A stretch of DNA of 50,877 nucleotides, taken from positions 1 to 50,877 of the IMG/VR virus record IMGVR_UViG_3300035698_014660. One strand, written 5' to 3'. This DNA comes from a virus. Position 1 is the stretch's first letter. Every line of letters begins with the position of its first letter. The position numbers were made by a program, and so were the translations under genes. Under the pieces are notes generated by a model. That model saw nothing but the letters and a program-made list of their open reading frames with translations, made no database searches and was not told where the DNA came from. Below, piece by piece: positions 1 through 9,339 of the stretch.

Positions 1-2
1 CA

Positions 3-482
3 TGCAGTGGATCATTAATGCATGTATATATAAGCGGCAGTACAACAAGTCATGATTTATGTGAATGTGAATGGATTGTAGATCATCAATTTGTATGTTG
101 CACTAGCAGTAGTAGTTCAAGTTCGACATCTAGCAGTAGTAGTTCAAGTTCTCAAAGTAGCTCAAGTTCAGGAATTAGTAGCTCAAGTTCAAGTTCGACA
201 TCTAGTAGTTCAGGGGTACTGGCATGTCCCACAGATTGTTCAGCATGTAGTGCTGTAACATTAACTGCTACCGGGTTTACTGGTGTATGTGACCCCTTGA
301 ATGGTTCATTTGCTCTAACGAGGACTGGATGTGTGTGGGGAGGTAGTGGGTGGGTAATTGCATGCTTTGGAAATACATGGACAGCAGGATACCAAATACC
401 CCCTCCAGCTGGTATTATTGTAACATACGAAAAACCTAATACAACTGGATGTCCTACCAATAGGAGCATGGACAATAACTAG
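3..482 (+). CDS. Ser-rich, Cys-containing virion-type protein (5' partial, probable frameshift at 3' end)
   Basis: The frame is open from the first bases of the window, so the ATG at 18 may be internal and the true start upstream. After a short Cys-containing segment comes a long low-complexity serine tract (about residues 30-65 counting from the ATG at 18), then a compact domain with spaced Cys and Trp (CPTDCSAC, LTRTGCVW). Such Ser linkers joining small Cys-rich domains are typical of phage surface or fibre proteins, but I do not recognise a specific family. The annotated frame ends in NRSMDNN and a stop at 482. The +1 frame from about 457 instead continues with Trp and Cys in the same style and stops at 522, overlapping the next ATG. 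The last residues in the annotated frame are therefore probably not the natural C-terminus. Confidence 0.6.
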   Translation, partial: CSGSLMHVYISGSTTSHDLCECEWIVDHQFVCCTSSSSSSSTSSSSSSSSQSSSSSGISSSSSSSTSSSSGVLACPTDCSACSAVTLTATGFTGVCDPLNGSFALTRTGCVWGGSGWVIACFGNTWTAGYQIPPPAGIIVTYEKPNTTGCPTNRSMDNN

Positions 483-522
483 TTGTGAATGTCCATCATG
501 TGGAACAATGGTGGTATCATAA
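457..522 (+). other. Candidate frameshifted C-terminal tail of the Ser-rich protein
   Basis: Read from 457 in the +1 frame, the DNA encodes PIGAWTITSCECPSCG and a few more residues before TAA at 520-522. That composition matches the Cys/Trp-rich domain just upstream much better than the in-frame tail does. The stop overlaps the ATG at 522 as TAATG, the junction type used between many genes here. This could be a programmed +1 shift near the CCT ACC AAT AGG codons, a real mutation, or a sequencing error. I cannot tell these apart from one sequence. Confidence 0.5.
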
Positions 523-995
523 TGAAAGAACATTTCACAAATTCTCCACATTGCACAAGTAGAGCTCATTGCAAAGCATGTCGCACAAATAAAGCATTTC
601 AAGCTAGTATATTAAATAATTTTGAGTGGGACGGAGAATGTCCCCATGGGTTTACTCGTAATAAATTCCCACCTCCACCTCCACCTCTAGCTGTGACTGT
701 AAAAAGCGCTATAATGGGAGCAGCTAAAATTGCTGCTAATATGAGACCTGATAATACGTATCCTTCTCGGCCTAAACAAATAACTAATGCAATGAAAGCA
801 GCTGGAAGAGCAACATTAGCAAGAATTCAAGGCAAACAAACTTTAGCTTCTCCAGAATTACAACAAGAACGATTAGACATATGTACATTGTGTGAATTAT
901 ATGATCAACTACATGATAGATGCAAAAAATGCGGATGTAAAGGGGCTTGGAAAAAACGACTTATAACTGAACATTGCCCAACCGGTAAATGGTAA
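522..995 (+). CDS. Zinc-ribbon protein, function unknown
   Basis: About 157 residues from the ATG at 522. I prefer this start to the ATG at 489 because it overlaps the frameshifted stop of the upstream gene (TAATG). The N-terminus has Cys clusters (HCTSRAHCKACR, then ECPHG) and a run of six prolines near residue 50. The C-terminus has CTLCELYD, then CKKCGC and a final HCPTGKW. This is a four-or-more-Cys zinc-binding pattern seen in small phage proteins of unknown role. The position at the start of the tail operon suggests a virion or assembly role, but that is inference from location only. Confidence 0.6.
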   Translation: MKEHFTNSPHCTSRAHCKACRTNKAFQASILNNFEWDGECPHGFTRNKFPPPPPPLAVTVKSAIMGAAKIAANMRPDNTYPSRPKQITNAMKAAGRATLARIQGKQTLASPELQQERLDICTLCELYDQLHDRCKKCGCKGAWKKRLITEHCPTGKW

Positions 996-1025
996 ACCCG
1001 AACAAATTATAAAGGACTATATAAT

Positions 1026-1667
1026 ATGAACACTATATTAAAAATCAAAGATTATTTTAGCAAACATCTTAAAGATTCTATGGGACATAAACGTCCTAAA
1101 GGTAGAGTAAAGATTTTCAATCAATCTGACACTGGTAGGTTAGACCAAGTTGAAGATACATCCAACCTAATAGTATACCAAGGGCGACAACTCTTACTAC
1201 AGCGTGCCTTTAACCAAAGTATGACCGGATATGACACAACTGATAAAGATTCATATATTTCATGGTTTGGATTAGGGATAGGTGGATGTGCAGCTAATTT
1301 ATTAATTCCTATAGTACCAACCCCAAATGATACACAACTCAATCAACCAGCGATCATAGATCCAAGTCTTGCAGTTGCTTACCAGCCTTTTAAAGCATTT
1401 GATAGTATATCATATGAAGTAGATTCCACTAATGAAAGTAAATTATTAATTGCTAAAATAACCACTACAATATCAACCAGTGATGCGAATGGAGTAGACG
1501 GATTATCATCCTATAATTTAAACGAAGCTGGGTTATATATAAGCAATTCAAATGATCCATTAGTATTTGATCCAACCACTGCCAAGTTATTTGCTCGCGT
1601 CACATTCAGTACTATTCGAAAAACCTCCTCACGCTCATTAGTGTTTGTTTGGTATATTTACTTCTAA
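1026..1667 (+). CDS. Conserved virion-type structural protein, unknown
   Basis: 213 residues, preceded by AAAGGA about 10 bases upstream of the ATG. It contains a WFGLGIGG segment, a NEAGLYIS segment and an Arg/Ser-rich end followed by the aromatic tail FVWYIYF. Glycine-rich FGLG-type turns with an EAGLY strand occur in phage tail and baseplate accessory proteins, and the next gene is the tail sheath, so a tail-associated structural role is likely. I cannot assign a named T4 counterpart. No signal peptide or membrane segment is visible. Confidence 0.5.
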   Translation: MNTILKIKDYFSKHLKDSMGHKRPKGRVKIFNQSDTGRLDQVEDTSNLIVYQGRQLLLQRAFNQSMTGYDTTDKDSYISWFGLGIGGCAANLLIPIVPTPNDTQLNQPAIIDPSLAVAYQPFKAFDSISYEVDSTNESKLLIAKITTTISTSDANGVDGLSSYNLNEAGLYISNSNDPLVFDPTTAKLFARVTFSTIRKTSSRSLVFVWYIYF

Positions 1668-1696
1668 ATCTATAGAACAAATTGTATATAACTCAA

Positions 1697-1714
1697 TTGC
1701 GGTAAACACCGTAA
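1697..1714 (+). other. Small hairpin in the leader of the tail sheath gene
   Basis: TTGCGGT (1697-1703) pairs with ACCGTAA (1708-1714) around a 4-base loop, with one G-U pair. It lies 18 bases before the sheath ATG, just ahead of the AAGGA Shine-Dalgarno. It could affect translation or mRNA stability of this highly expressed gene, or be incidental. Confidence 0.3.
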
Positions 1715-1732
1715 CATAAGGATTACTTTATT

Positions 1733-3448
1733 ATGGCGACTCATGTTTCTCCAGGCGTGTACACTAAAATCATAGATTTATCTACTTACTTATCTGACAT
1801 ACCAGGTACAGTAGGTTTTATTCCTTTTTTCAGCAGACAAGGTCCAGATAATCAACTAACATATGTAACTAGTTCCCAAGAATTAGCTGATACATATGGC
1901 ACTCCTAATATTCTAAACTACGGTACTTCATTTGGTCAAGGGCATTATATAGTATGGAATCATGTCGCAGTGTCTCCAGCATTTTATTGCTTACGTTGTT
2001 TACCTGATGATGCTGCTTTTTCTAATACATTTGTAGACTACAACTCTGATTCTACTGGATCTATCGAAATAGAATCTATTACTTCTCAAAATAGTTTACT
2101 AGAACTCCAGACATCTCTCGCCGGACATCCTGTAGGAGAACTTAATGTTGACAGATTAATGGTAGTCTACCCAATAGGTCGTGGAGACTACTATGATGAT
2201 TTTGCTATAACTATTGCTAGAGCTGCAAATACTTATAAAAATTCATCAGTGTCAGGAGTTCCAGCAACTCCAGTAGAAGCTATATATGATTTTGATGTAT
2301 GGCAAACACAGGCTGACGGTGATGATATTATTATAGAATCATTCGAAGTATGTTTTGATCCAGATGTAGTTGATGACTTCGGAGATTCATTGTTTGTAGA
2401 AGATGTTGTCAATAGATATTCCAAATGGATTCGTACTGAAGTGAATAGAACTTCTCTCAATGATTGGATGACTAATGGGACAGTAGAAATTGTTGTCGGA
2501 GATGCAATAACTCCAATTCATTTATTCCATGGATCAGAAGGTGATATTGTTGTAATAGATGCAATCACCGGTCAAAGAACTATCAATACCATTAATGCAA
2601 CTTTAGCATTAACTAATGCGTATCAAGGTCTAGCTGTAAATCCCATGACAGGGCTAGCAGAAGACGGAGTAGTTAACACTGAAGATATATATTTCTCTAT
2701 TGTATATGATGCAGGATACCCTGATGCAGTAAAAGATACTATTTATTCATTAGCTGCAGAAACTAGATTAGACTGTGTAGCTATTATAGATAATGGTAAT
2801 AACTTATCATATACTGAATCCATAACTTCGAGAACTACTGCTCATAATTGGAATAGTAAATACGCAGCATTATATGATCCTTATTCTAAAGTATTTGATA
2901 CACATACTGGCAGAGATGTATGGTTCTCACCAATTTATCATATGTCCAACCTTATTCCATTAAACGATAGATTATATGATATCTGGTGGCCTAGTGCTGG
3001 ATTCAATAGAACAACTATATCAGCAATTAAAGAATTAAGATATAGTCCTAAATTATCTCAGCGTGATCAATTATATCTAAAGCAGATTAACCCAATTGTA
3101 AAATTCTCAATCGGAGATACAGTATGGGGAAATTTAACTACTCAAAAAAGACCTTCTAAACTCCAAGATCTCAGTACAATGAGAATGGTGTTGTATATTA
3201 AAAGAGCATTAGAACAATATCTCAGATGGTCTATTTATGAATTTAATGATGCTATTACTCATGCTCAAATCTCAAACGATATTGCACCATTCTTAGAAGA
3301 AATTAAAACAGCTCGCGGGCTAACATCATATACCATTGAAGTTGGCTCTACTACATATGAAGAAAAACGAAAAATAGCCCACGTCAATGTTATTCTTTTC
3401 CCGGTTGGTGTTATTGAACGTATTGAATTGAATCTGTATATCAAATAA
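1733..3448 (+). CDS. Contractile tail sheath protein (T4 gp18-like)
   Basis: 571 residues with AAGGA upstream of the ATG. The N-terminus (VSPGVYTKIIDLS, GTVGFIPFFSRQGPD) is the characteristic sheath opening, an SPGVY motif followed by a short strand and a GP-containing loop. The C-terminal part contains the helical segment typical of the conserved sheath subtilisin-like/C-terminal domains and ends in a beta strand (IERIELNLYIK), as in gp18-family proteins where the termini form the inter-subunit mesh. It is followed by a tube-like gene, the usual sheath-then-tube order. Presence of a sheath makes this a myovirus. The length is somewhat shorter than T4 gp18 (about 660), within the family range. 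Confidence 0.92.
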   Translation: MATHVSPGVYTKIIDLSTYLSDIPGTVGFIPFFSRQGPDNQLTYVTSSQELADTYGTPNILNYGTSFGQGHYIVWNHVAVSPAFYCLRCLPDDAAFSNTFVDYNSDSTGSIEIESITSQNSLLELQTSLAGHPVGELNVDRLMVVYPIGRGDYYDDFAITIARAANTYKNSSVSGVPATPVEAIYDFDVWQTQADGDDIIIESFEVCFDPDVVDDFGDSLFVEDVVNRYSKWIRTEVNRTSLNDWMTNGTVEIVVGDAITPIHLFHGSEGDIVVIDAITGQRTINTINATLALTNAYQGLAVNPMTGLAEDGVVNTEDIYFSIVYDAGYPDAVKDTIYSLAAETRLDCVAIIDNGNNLSYTESITSRTTAHNWNSKYAALYDPYSKVFDTHTGRDVWFSPIYHMSNLIPLNDRLYDIWWPSAGFNRTTISAIKELRYSPKLSQRDQLYLKQINPIVKFSIGDTVWGNLTTQKRPSKLQDLSTMRMVLYIKRALEQYLRWSIYEFNDAITHAQISNDIAPFLEEIKTARGLTSYTIEVGSTTYEEKRKIAHVNVILFPVGVIERIELNLYIK

Positions 3449-3496
3449 GGGATTAGTAAATGATTAAAGAAACTTTAATAACACGGAGAAATTCTT

Positions 3497-4246
3497 ATGC
3501 ATAGCAGTTTCAATGTCACTCAAGATAATTTCTACGACAGAAACTTTGGTGGAACTGTAAATGGTGTAGCCGATCCCTATGTGAGCGGTTACCATTTCAT
3601 ATGGTTCAAACGACTTCCTGCCCCATTAGAAATCATTATTAAAAATGATATAGATGATTTGGGAATAACTAAAACTGATGAAATTCAAAAATTATTATCA
3701 GCATCTTGTTTATCAGTAACTCCTCCGGGTGGAACTCTGAATAGTACAGAGTTTACTGGGTTGGGCGGAACTAAATGGGGCGCTCCTACTAATATGGATT
3801 ACGGTAATACGTTATCTATTAAGTTCTTGGAATTTAGTAGATTACCATTGCTGCATATTTTCCATTCATGGTTTAAGCTTATTAGAGATAATAGATCAGG
3901 TGTTTCTCCATTAAATAGTAATAATAGAAATGCAAATTACACTAAACAGTCATATGCATCAACTATTTTATATTGGACTACTAAACCAGACGGACGAAGT
4001 GTAGAATTTTCAGCATGTTATGATGGATGTTACCCGACCAAAGATCCTATGGATTCATATCCTGGAGATCTTAGCAGTGTTGATAAACTGGAATTGGATA
4101 TGGAATTCCGTATTGACAGAATCTGGAAAGAAAAATGGGTACGTGATGATGCTCAATATTGGGCCAACCAATGGGCAAATAACAATGATGCATATCGCGG
4201 TAATGCTCTCAGTGCTCCTGACGCTGAAGTTGAATCACAACCTTAA
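3497..4246 (+). CDS. Putative tail tube protein (gp19-like position)
   Basis: 249 residues with an ACGGAGAA ribosome site. Features visible are GYHFIWFKRLP near the N-terminus, then VTPPGGTLNSTEFTGLGGTKW, a DYGNTLSIKFLE strand, a WFKLIRD helix and CYDGCYPTKDP. Tail tube proteins have this layout: a beta-barrel core, a loop of the type xVTPPxxxL/EFTGxGG, and a final D/N-W-P-like segment reporting on assembly. Location directly after the sheath gene is the strongest argument. Sequence similarity to T4 gp19 itself is not obvious by eye, so the call rests on position plus fold-like pattern. Confidence 0.62.
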   Translation: MHSSFNVTQDNFYDRNFGGTVNGVADPYVSGYHFIWFKRLPAPLEIIIKNDIDDLGITKTDEIQKLLSASCLSVTPPGGTLNSTEFTGLGGTKWGAPTNMDYGNTLSIKFLEFSRLPLLHIFHSWFKLIRDNRSGVSPLNSNNRNANYTKQSYASTILYWTTKPDGRSVEFSACYDGCYPTKDPMDSYPGDLSSVDKLELDMEFRIDRIWKEKWVRDDAQYWANQWANNNDAYRGNALSAPDAEVESQP

Positions 4247-4374
4247 CATATAATTCATTTAAAAGATTACTTTAAAGATTTGTTTTTATTTTCCATTACG
4301 ATGATATTGTACAAGATTAATTAAAATTATAGCGACCACAATTATAACTACTATTCAAACTAAAGGTCCATATT

Positions 4375-5199
4375 ATGGCCACATCAACTGCAGGTAATTT
4401 CTTCAATGGATTCACACCAGTTTATCCAGAGTACGAAGTTATCACCCCTCAAACTCTGGGCACATTTACAGTCAGAGGATTGAATGTCGGAGAAGAAGAA
4501 AATTTAAAAGGAAGTATTACTACTCCTAGACGCATTCCTGAACATTTGAATAATATATTATGGAGTGTAATTGTCAAGAAGCCTGCGTGGTGTGAAGATT
4601 TTGATTCGTTCATGACTTCTACAACTGTGCATGATCGAGATGCTTTACTGTATGCTCTTTATCATATTACATATAAAGATGTAAATGATTATGATTTAGT
4701 ATGTCCTAAATGCGAACATGAGCATAGAGTATCATTAGATATTACTAAAATTTTCTCCATGAAGGCATGGCCCGGAGAAGCTAATGAAGTATTGACTAAG
4801 CGAGTTGAAGTAGTATTGGATGAAGAATTAGTTAAACCAAAATGTACTATAGTTCTAAAACAACCAACTCTACAAGACGAAGCTGCCATGATTGGTAATA
4901 TGCTTTTCCAGAGTGAAAAAAATTTAGAAATTGCCATGCAAATGTTGATAATAGATTCATACCAGCTTCAATTTGAAGAAGATGGACCTATTCAAAATGT
5001 CACAGATAGAGAAAATATATTTAGAGGATATACAACTCTACCTGCATCAGTTAGAAAAGAAATCAACAAGAAATATGTTGAAGAGTTTGGTAAATACTGC
5101 ATAGACTTAAAAATTAATAACACCTGCCCAAAATGCGGTAATAACTTTGAATCGGCGATGAACTTAGTTCAGCATTTCTTTCGCGTTCTCCACGAATGA
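4375..5199 (+). CDS. T4 gp26/gp51-type baseplate hub or tail assembly protein with two CxxC pairs
   Basis: 274 residues, AAAGG before the ATG. The protein has a middle CPKCEHEH pair (residues about 112-115) and a C-terminal CPKCGNNF pair, suggesting one zinc site formed by distant CxxC knuckles. Between them is a helical, acidic segment. Myovirus hub-assembly proteins (the T4 base plate family that includes gp26 and gp51) commonly contain such Cys pairs and lie between tube and wedge genes, as here. A tail assembly chaperone is the main alternative. A 128-base spacer separates it from the tube gene, so it may have its own promoter; I see no convincing terminator there. Confidence 0.5.
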   Translation: MATSTAGNFFNGFTPVYPEYEVITPQTLGTFTVRGLNVGEEENLKGSITTPRRIPEHLNNILWSVIVKKPAWCEDFDSFMTSTTVHDRDALLYALYHITYKDVNDYDLVCPKCEHEHRVSLDITKIFSMKAWPGEANEVLTKRVEVVLDEELVKPKCTIVLKQPTLQDEAAMIGNMLFQSEKNLEIAMQMLIIDSYQLQFEEDGPIQNVTDRENIFRGYTTLPASVRKEINKKYVEEFGKYCIDLKINNTCPKCGNNFESAMNLVQHFFRVLHE

Positions 5200-5203
5200 A
5201 AAA

Positions 5204-5419
5204 ATGCGAGATAAGTATTTACATGCGCTTGAAGAAAACTTATTTATTGCAATGGAATTAAGCAAACAACCTGAATTTGCTTTAAAACTAATGCCGGTAA
5301 AAAGATTCGAAGCGTATTTAAAATGGAAAATTGAATTTGATGAAAAAGTAGCTAAATTAAAATCTGATGAAATGGACAAACTTGAAAAATCCAATCTCCG
5401 AACAAATAATAAATTTTAA
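5204..5419 (+). CDS. Small helical protein downstream of the hub-assembly gene
   Basis: 71 residues, starting 4 bases after the TGA of the preceding gene, so translation is probably coupled. The product is almost all charged helix (Lys/Glu-rich, no Cys, no membrane segment). In some phages a long and a short tail-assembly chaperone are made from overlapping frames at this point; here I see no slippery sequence before the upstream stop, so I treat this as a separate small gene. The following gp25 gene begins 16 bases later with a GGAG site. Confidence 0.6.
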   Translation: MRDKYLHALEENLFIAMELSKQPEFALKLMPVKRFEAYLKWKIEFDEKVAKLKSDEMDKLEKSNLRTNNKF

Positions 5420-5435
5420 GTAGGATTTTGGAGAT

Positions 5436-5918
5436 ATGGCTTACATACCAATAGCAGTCCAAACAGATACAGAAACCACCACAGGTATTCCATCAAATAC
5501 ATATAAAAAATTCCTAAAGGAAGTAGAAGCGTCATCTGCTATAGATGTTGATTATATTTCAAAATTAGCTCCAAGCGGGGACTTCACCAAAGTCATTGGT
5601 ATAAACACACTAATAAATTCTATTAGAAACTTACTAGTAACCCCGCTTGGGAGCTATGCATTTGATCCTGAATATGGGTCATTATTGTATACAAAAATAT
5701 TTGATATCGCAGATGAACAAACAGAAAAAGAAATTGAATACGAAACCATCGGGCGAATCCATCAGTTTGATGACAGAATCCAAATATTAAAAGTCGAAAC
5801 AGAATGGTTCAGCGACCGAAAAGGATTTCGAATTTCTGTATTCATCAAGAAAAACGATAAGCAAACTGCTGTAAAAATAGATATCACTGAACATCCTACA
5901 TATTTGACAGGCGAATAA
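5436..5918 (+). CDS. Baseplate wedge protein, T4 gp25-like
   Basis: 160 residues. The central segment INTLINSIRNLLVTPLGSYAFDPEYG carries the gp25/lysozyme-like wedge signature: a helix, then L-T-P-x-G-x-x-x-F-x-P-x-Y-G. It continues with an LLYTKIFDIAD helix and an acidic stretch. In the wedge, gp25 binds the helical bundle of gp6 and gp53 and contacts the sheath. The ATG follows TTTGGAGAT at good spacing. The gene order gp25, wedge protein, gp6 matches other contractile systems. Confidence 0.9.
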   Translation: MAYIPIAVQTDTETTTGIPSNTYKKFLKEVEASSAIDVDYISKLAPSGDFTKVIGINTLINSIRNLLVTPLGSYAFDPEYGSLLYTKIFDIADEQTEKEIEYETIGRIHQFDDRIQILKVETEWFSDRKGFRISVFIKKNDKQTAVKIDITEHPTYLTGE

Positions 5919-5920
5919 CT

Positions 5921-6568
5921 ATGCAGAATTGGTTAAGACTATATCATTATCCTAGTGAATTTTTAGAATTAGTTTATAGATATTATGCTGCCCAAGGTGT
6001 TGCATATATATGTACATATTATCATTTAGATATACCAAGAAGTATATTAGATACAACTATATTAGATGCAGGCCCATATCATGAAACTGGTGATCTGTCA
6101 GGAATGTTATGGGAAAAAATTACGTTCTTTCCTATTTATAATACAGGACAAATTCAACCACAATTCACAGCAGACGAACGAGGATTTGGAAAGTTCGATC
6201 AAGTTACAGAATTCAATTTTCCTGAAATATATGGATTAGTCCCAACTACTGATGATAAAGTATACTTTGAAGAATTAGTATTAAATGAAAATAGACAACC
6301 TGCTAATCATTCATTGTATCAGGTTAAAAATTTTCAAAAAGCAACCAATACATTTGTATCATTCTGGCAAGTGAGTCTAAAAGTAGATTGGTTCACTAAA
6401 CCTGAATTAGAAGAACATGTAACCAGGGTTTATTCATTCTTCGATTATGAAAAACAAATATATTCATTAAATAATGCAACATCATTATATACATTAATGG
6501 AGAAAAATGAACAGCTTAAACATAACGACTTCTTTAAAGAGAATGTCGGATACTATTTCGGAACATAG
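5921..6568 (+). CDS. Baseplate wedge-associated protein (possibly gp53-like)
   Basis: 215 residues, starting 2 bases after the gp25 stop. It is aromatic-rich (WLRLYHYP, YRYYAAQGVAYICTYYHLD), with mixed strands in the middle and YQVKNFQKATN before a C-terminal helix. Being enclosed between gp25 and gp6 argues for a third wedge component, the place filled by gp53 in T4-like baseplates. I cannot confirm gp53 homology by eye. No Cys cluster, signal or membrane segment. Confidence 0.5.
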   Translation: MQNWLRLYHYPSEFLELVYRYYAAQGVAYICTYYHLDIPRSILDTTILDAGPYHETGDLSGMLWEKITFFPIYNTGQIQPQFTADERGFGKFDQVTEFNFPEIYGLVPTTDDKVYFEELVLNENRQPANHSLYQVKNFQKATNTFVSFWQVSLKVDWFTKPELEEHVTRVYSFFDYEKQIYSLNNATSLYTLMEKNEQLKHNDFFKENVGYYFGT

Positions 6569-6576
6569 GTGTAACA

Positions 6577-9330
6577 ATGTTTGAAAACCAAAATGTAGAT
6601 ATATTCGGATCCAGAGAAAAAATCCGAAATCAGTTAATAGAATATTCTAAAGAGTACATGGAGCTAGAAAATATAGATTTATATAAAACTAGTTTTCTTT
6701 CTTATATGATAAATATTTTATCAATCTTATCTGCTAACCAAATGTATTATACCTCTACTATATATAAAGAATTCTTTTTCGTACAAGCTCAATTAGAAGA
6801 ATCTGTATATAATTTAGCTACATGGATTGGATATGATATTCCTACTGCAACTCCATCTACAGTAGATGTATTATTCACAATGCCTTTAGGGTTCAAAGAT
6901 AGTGATGTAAATATAATATTCCCTAGTAATTTTAAAGTCTATGCTGATACTACAACTTTTAGACTTGATACAGGATTCTCATTATCTACCAATATAACTG
7001 ATGTTCAGAATGAAATAGATGACATGGTTGACAAAGGAATAACTACTAAAATTTTAAATAACAGTGTAGTAACAGTACAAGATAATAATGGATTCTATTA
7101 CCCAGTCCAGATAGTTATTCCTAGTGGAGATAATGATACAGATGATGCTGAAGCTAAATTTCTGTTACCATTCATACAAGCAGAAGAAAATTTAGAATCA
7201 TTCCAAATACCTTTAGATTTAGAATTCTACCAATTTTATAACAAAAAATTAACTGATATAACTGGGCAGATATCTAGTATAGATATATATGTATTCCCGA
7301 AAGATTATAGTATCGCTAATAATCTTATTAGTATAAATAATGTATCCGAATTTTATGAAAATATTAATGCAACAGATCGAGCAACTTATTTATGGACTCA
7401 TTCAAATGCCGGAATATATACACTAAGTCAATCAGATAAAAAATATGTATATACTGCTTACAATAATGCATTAGAAATTATATTTGGAAATGGTGTATTA
7501 GGCGCTCAACCAGGAAGAGGATCTACAGTATTCACAATAATGGATACTACAATAGGAGAAGAAGGTAATGTAATACCTGGATCTATCAGTAATGGAGATC
7601 CAATATATTATCAATACACTGATACTACAACTACCAGAGTTCAAAGAGTAAGCTATTCAGTAATAAATACGAATGCTGCAACTGGAGGTGAAGATCTTCC
7701 ATCTATTTCAGAAATTAAATCTGATGCTATAGTAAATCTTAGAAGTAGGAATAGATTGGTAAGTGAACAAGACTATGAAGATTTTGAATCTATAGTTCCA
7801 AACCTCCCGTTACAAGGAACTACTCCTATATTAAAACGAAGTGACTTAAAGATAAATGAGTTTATGGTATTTTCAGAACTTATTTATAATAATGTAAGTA
7901 GTTCAGACCCAGAAATAATTCCGGCTAGAAATATTGTGTACAATGATGCTACTACAGCGGCTTCTTCTTATATTCCAAGAGGCTCATCTCCTGGTGGAGA
8001 CTTCTCCGAGTTTGAAACTATTTTCGGAATGGAAATAGATCTAACTACAGCATCAGCAATATATGATTACTTAGTAAGAAGTGTAAATATTACAACCACA
8101 TTAGTATCATCTGATTCTGAATATAATTCTCAATCATATTTACAAATCCCAACTGTAAAATTCTCAAGTGAAATAGATCCTACAGATTCTTCAATAATTA
8201 CTATTCACATATTAGCAGACTGTAATCATATCCCAACACCAGACGGTCTTACTCAATTCACATGTTCAGTCGCAGCCAAGTTTGATGGAATTGAGCATGC
8301 GATGGTCGCAAATTTAGATTCCATAGATACTACTAAATACGACTCGTTTAGTTATGACTATACTAATTTTTCAGATTTTCCACTCAATGATATAACATTT
8401 GAGTTCACATTAAAAGGAAAAACTGCAACAGGTGTTACATATAATACAATATTAATATACTCTAGTAATGTAATTATTCGTAAAGACCTTTCTGAATTTA
8501 TGGCTAGCAGTGTTACATGGACTGACCCAAGCGATTATTCTGTACATAATGTGCCAATGATATTAAGTGAATATTTAACTCAAGACGGATTTGATATAGA
8601 GAATTTTGAGTTAGTAGTATTACAACAATTAATAGGCAATATAAATGTCAATGAATATAGAATGTTGACTGATTTCATAAATATAAAATTTCCAGACACT
8701 ACTGGTGAATTAACAAATATGAAATATAATCCAATAGATAGAGACATAATCAGCAGGTTGCTAACATCAATCCCTGTAGCTCCAGTATTGAATGATTCAT
8801 ATATTATAAATGGAAGTGAAGGAACTGATCCATCTGGACGTGACTGGAATGATTATAAAAATTATATTGCTAAATGGAATGGAGCAGCATGGACTTTAAC
8901 AGCTCCTGAATATGATGAGTTTGTAGAAATTAATAATGTTATACCAGATCCTGACAATGGATCAAAATTAATATATTCAGGAAAAGATTGGATAGAACCA
9001 ATATTCAATATTCCATTTACTATATCATTAAAGATCCGAAAAGATCCATCAGTATCTATTACTAGTGGAGCAGTAGTTCAAAATATCAGAACAGCATTAA
9101 TAACTGAACTAGCAACAACATTAGGATTAAATTCTGAAATAGATAAATCAGACATAGTAAGAATTACTAGAGAAGTTTCCGGTGTACAATATGTAGAGAT
9201 TATAGAACCACAAGTGGACATCAGATTTAAATATGATTTAGATGATCTTACACAAGAAGAATTACTCGATTATACCCCACAACTGGTCGCGTTTGTACAA
9301 GACACCATAAATATAACTGTGATAACTTAA
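6577..9330 (+). CDS. Baseplate wedge protein, T4 gp6 / baseplate J-like
   Basis: 917 residues. The N-terminus is the gp6-type helix (YSKEYMELENIDLYKTSFLSYMINILSI in the first ~55 residues) followed by ANQMYYTSTIYKEFFF and WIGYDIPTATPS. This matches the helix bundle plus A-x-x-G-Y-x-P-x-x-x-x-x-A motif of the J/gp6 family. Around residue 300 there is IIFGNGVLGAQPGRGS, the J-family F-G-x-G-x-x-G-x-x-P-x-x-G turn. After about residue 365 comes NLRSRNRLVSEQDYEDF, again typical. The protein forms the dimeric wedge ring that joins neighbouring wedges and triggers sheath contraction. Size is close to other jumbo-phage gp6 proteins and larger than T4 gp6 (660). Confidence 0.9.
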   Translation: MFENQNVDIFGSREKIRNQLIEYSKEYMELENIDLYKTSFLSYMINILSILSANQMYYTSTIYKEFFFVQAQLEESVYNLATWIGYDIPTATPSTVDVLFTMPLGFKDSDVNIIFPSNFKVYADTTTFRLDTGFSLSTNITDVQNEIDDMVDKGITTKILNNSVVTVQDNNGFYYPVQIVIPSGDNDTDDAEAKFLLPFIQAEENLESFQIPLDLEFYQFYNKKLTDITGQISSIDIYVFPKDYSIANNLISINNVSEFYENINATDRATYLWTHSNAGIYTLSQSDKKYVYTAYNNALEIIFGNGVLGAQPGRGSTVFTIMDTTIGEEGNVIPGSISNGDPIYYQYTDTTTTRVQRVSYSVINTNAATGGEDLPSISEIKSDAIVNLRSRNRLVSEQDYEDFESIVPNLPLQGTTPILKRSDLKINEFMVFSELIYNNVSSSDPEIIPARNIVYNDATTAASSYIPRGSSPGGDFSEFETIFGMEIDLTTASAIYDYLVRSVNITTTLVSSDSEYNSQSYLQIPTVKFSSEIDPTDSSIITIHILADCNHIPTPDGLTQFTCSVAAKFDGIEHAMVANLDSIDTTKYDSFSYDYTNFSDFPLNDITFEFTLKGKTATGVTYNTILIYSSNVIIRKDLSEFMASSVTWTDPSDYSVHNVPMILSEYLTQDGFDIENFELVVLQQLIGNINVNEYRMLTDFINIKFPDTTGELTNMKYNPIDRDIISRLLTSIPVAPVLNDSYIINGSEGTDPSGRDWNDYKNYIAKWNGAAWTLTAPEYDEFVEINNVIPDPDNGSKLIYSGKDWIEPIFNIPFTISLKIRKDPSVSITSGAVVQNIRTALITELATTLGLNSEIDKSDIVRITREVSGVQYVEIIEPQVDIRFKYDLDDLTQEELLDYTPQLVAFVQDTINITVIT

Positions 9331-9339
9331 GATATTCCT

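Noticed and set aside
100-215. CRISPR-like or tandem repeat array
   Set aside because: The AGTAGT/TTCAAGTTC repeats encode a serine linker in a long ORF; there are no unique spacers of equal length.
5164-5230. Frameshift fusing the 274- and 71-residue proteins
   Set aside because: No slippery heptamer precedes the TGA, and the 71-residue ORF has its own closely coupled ATG.
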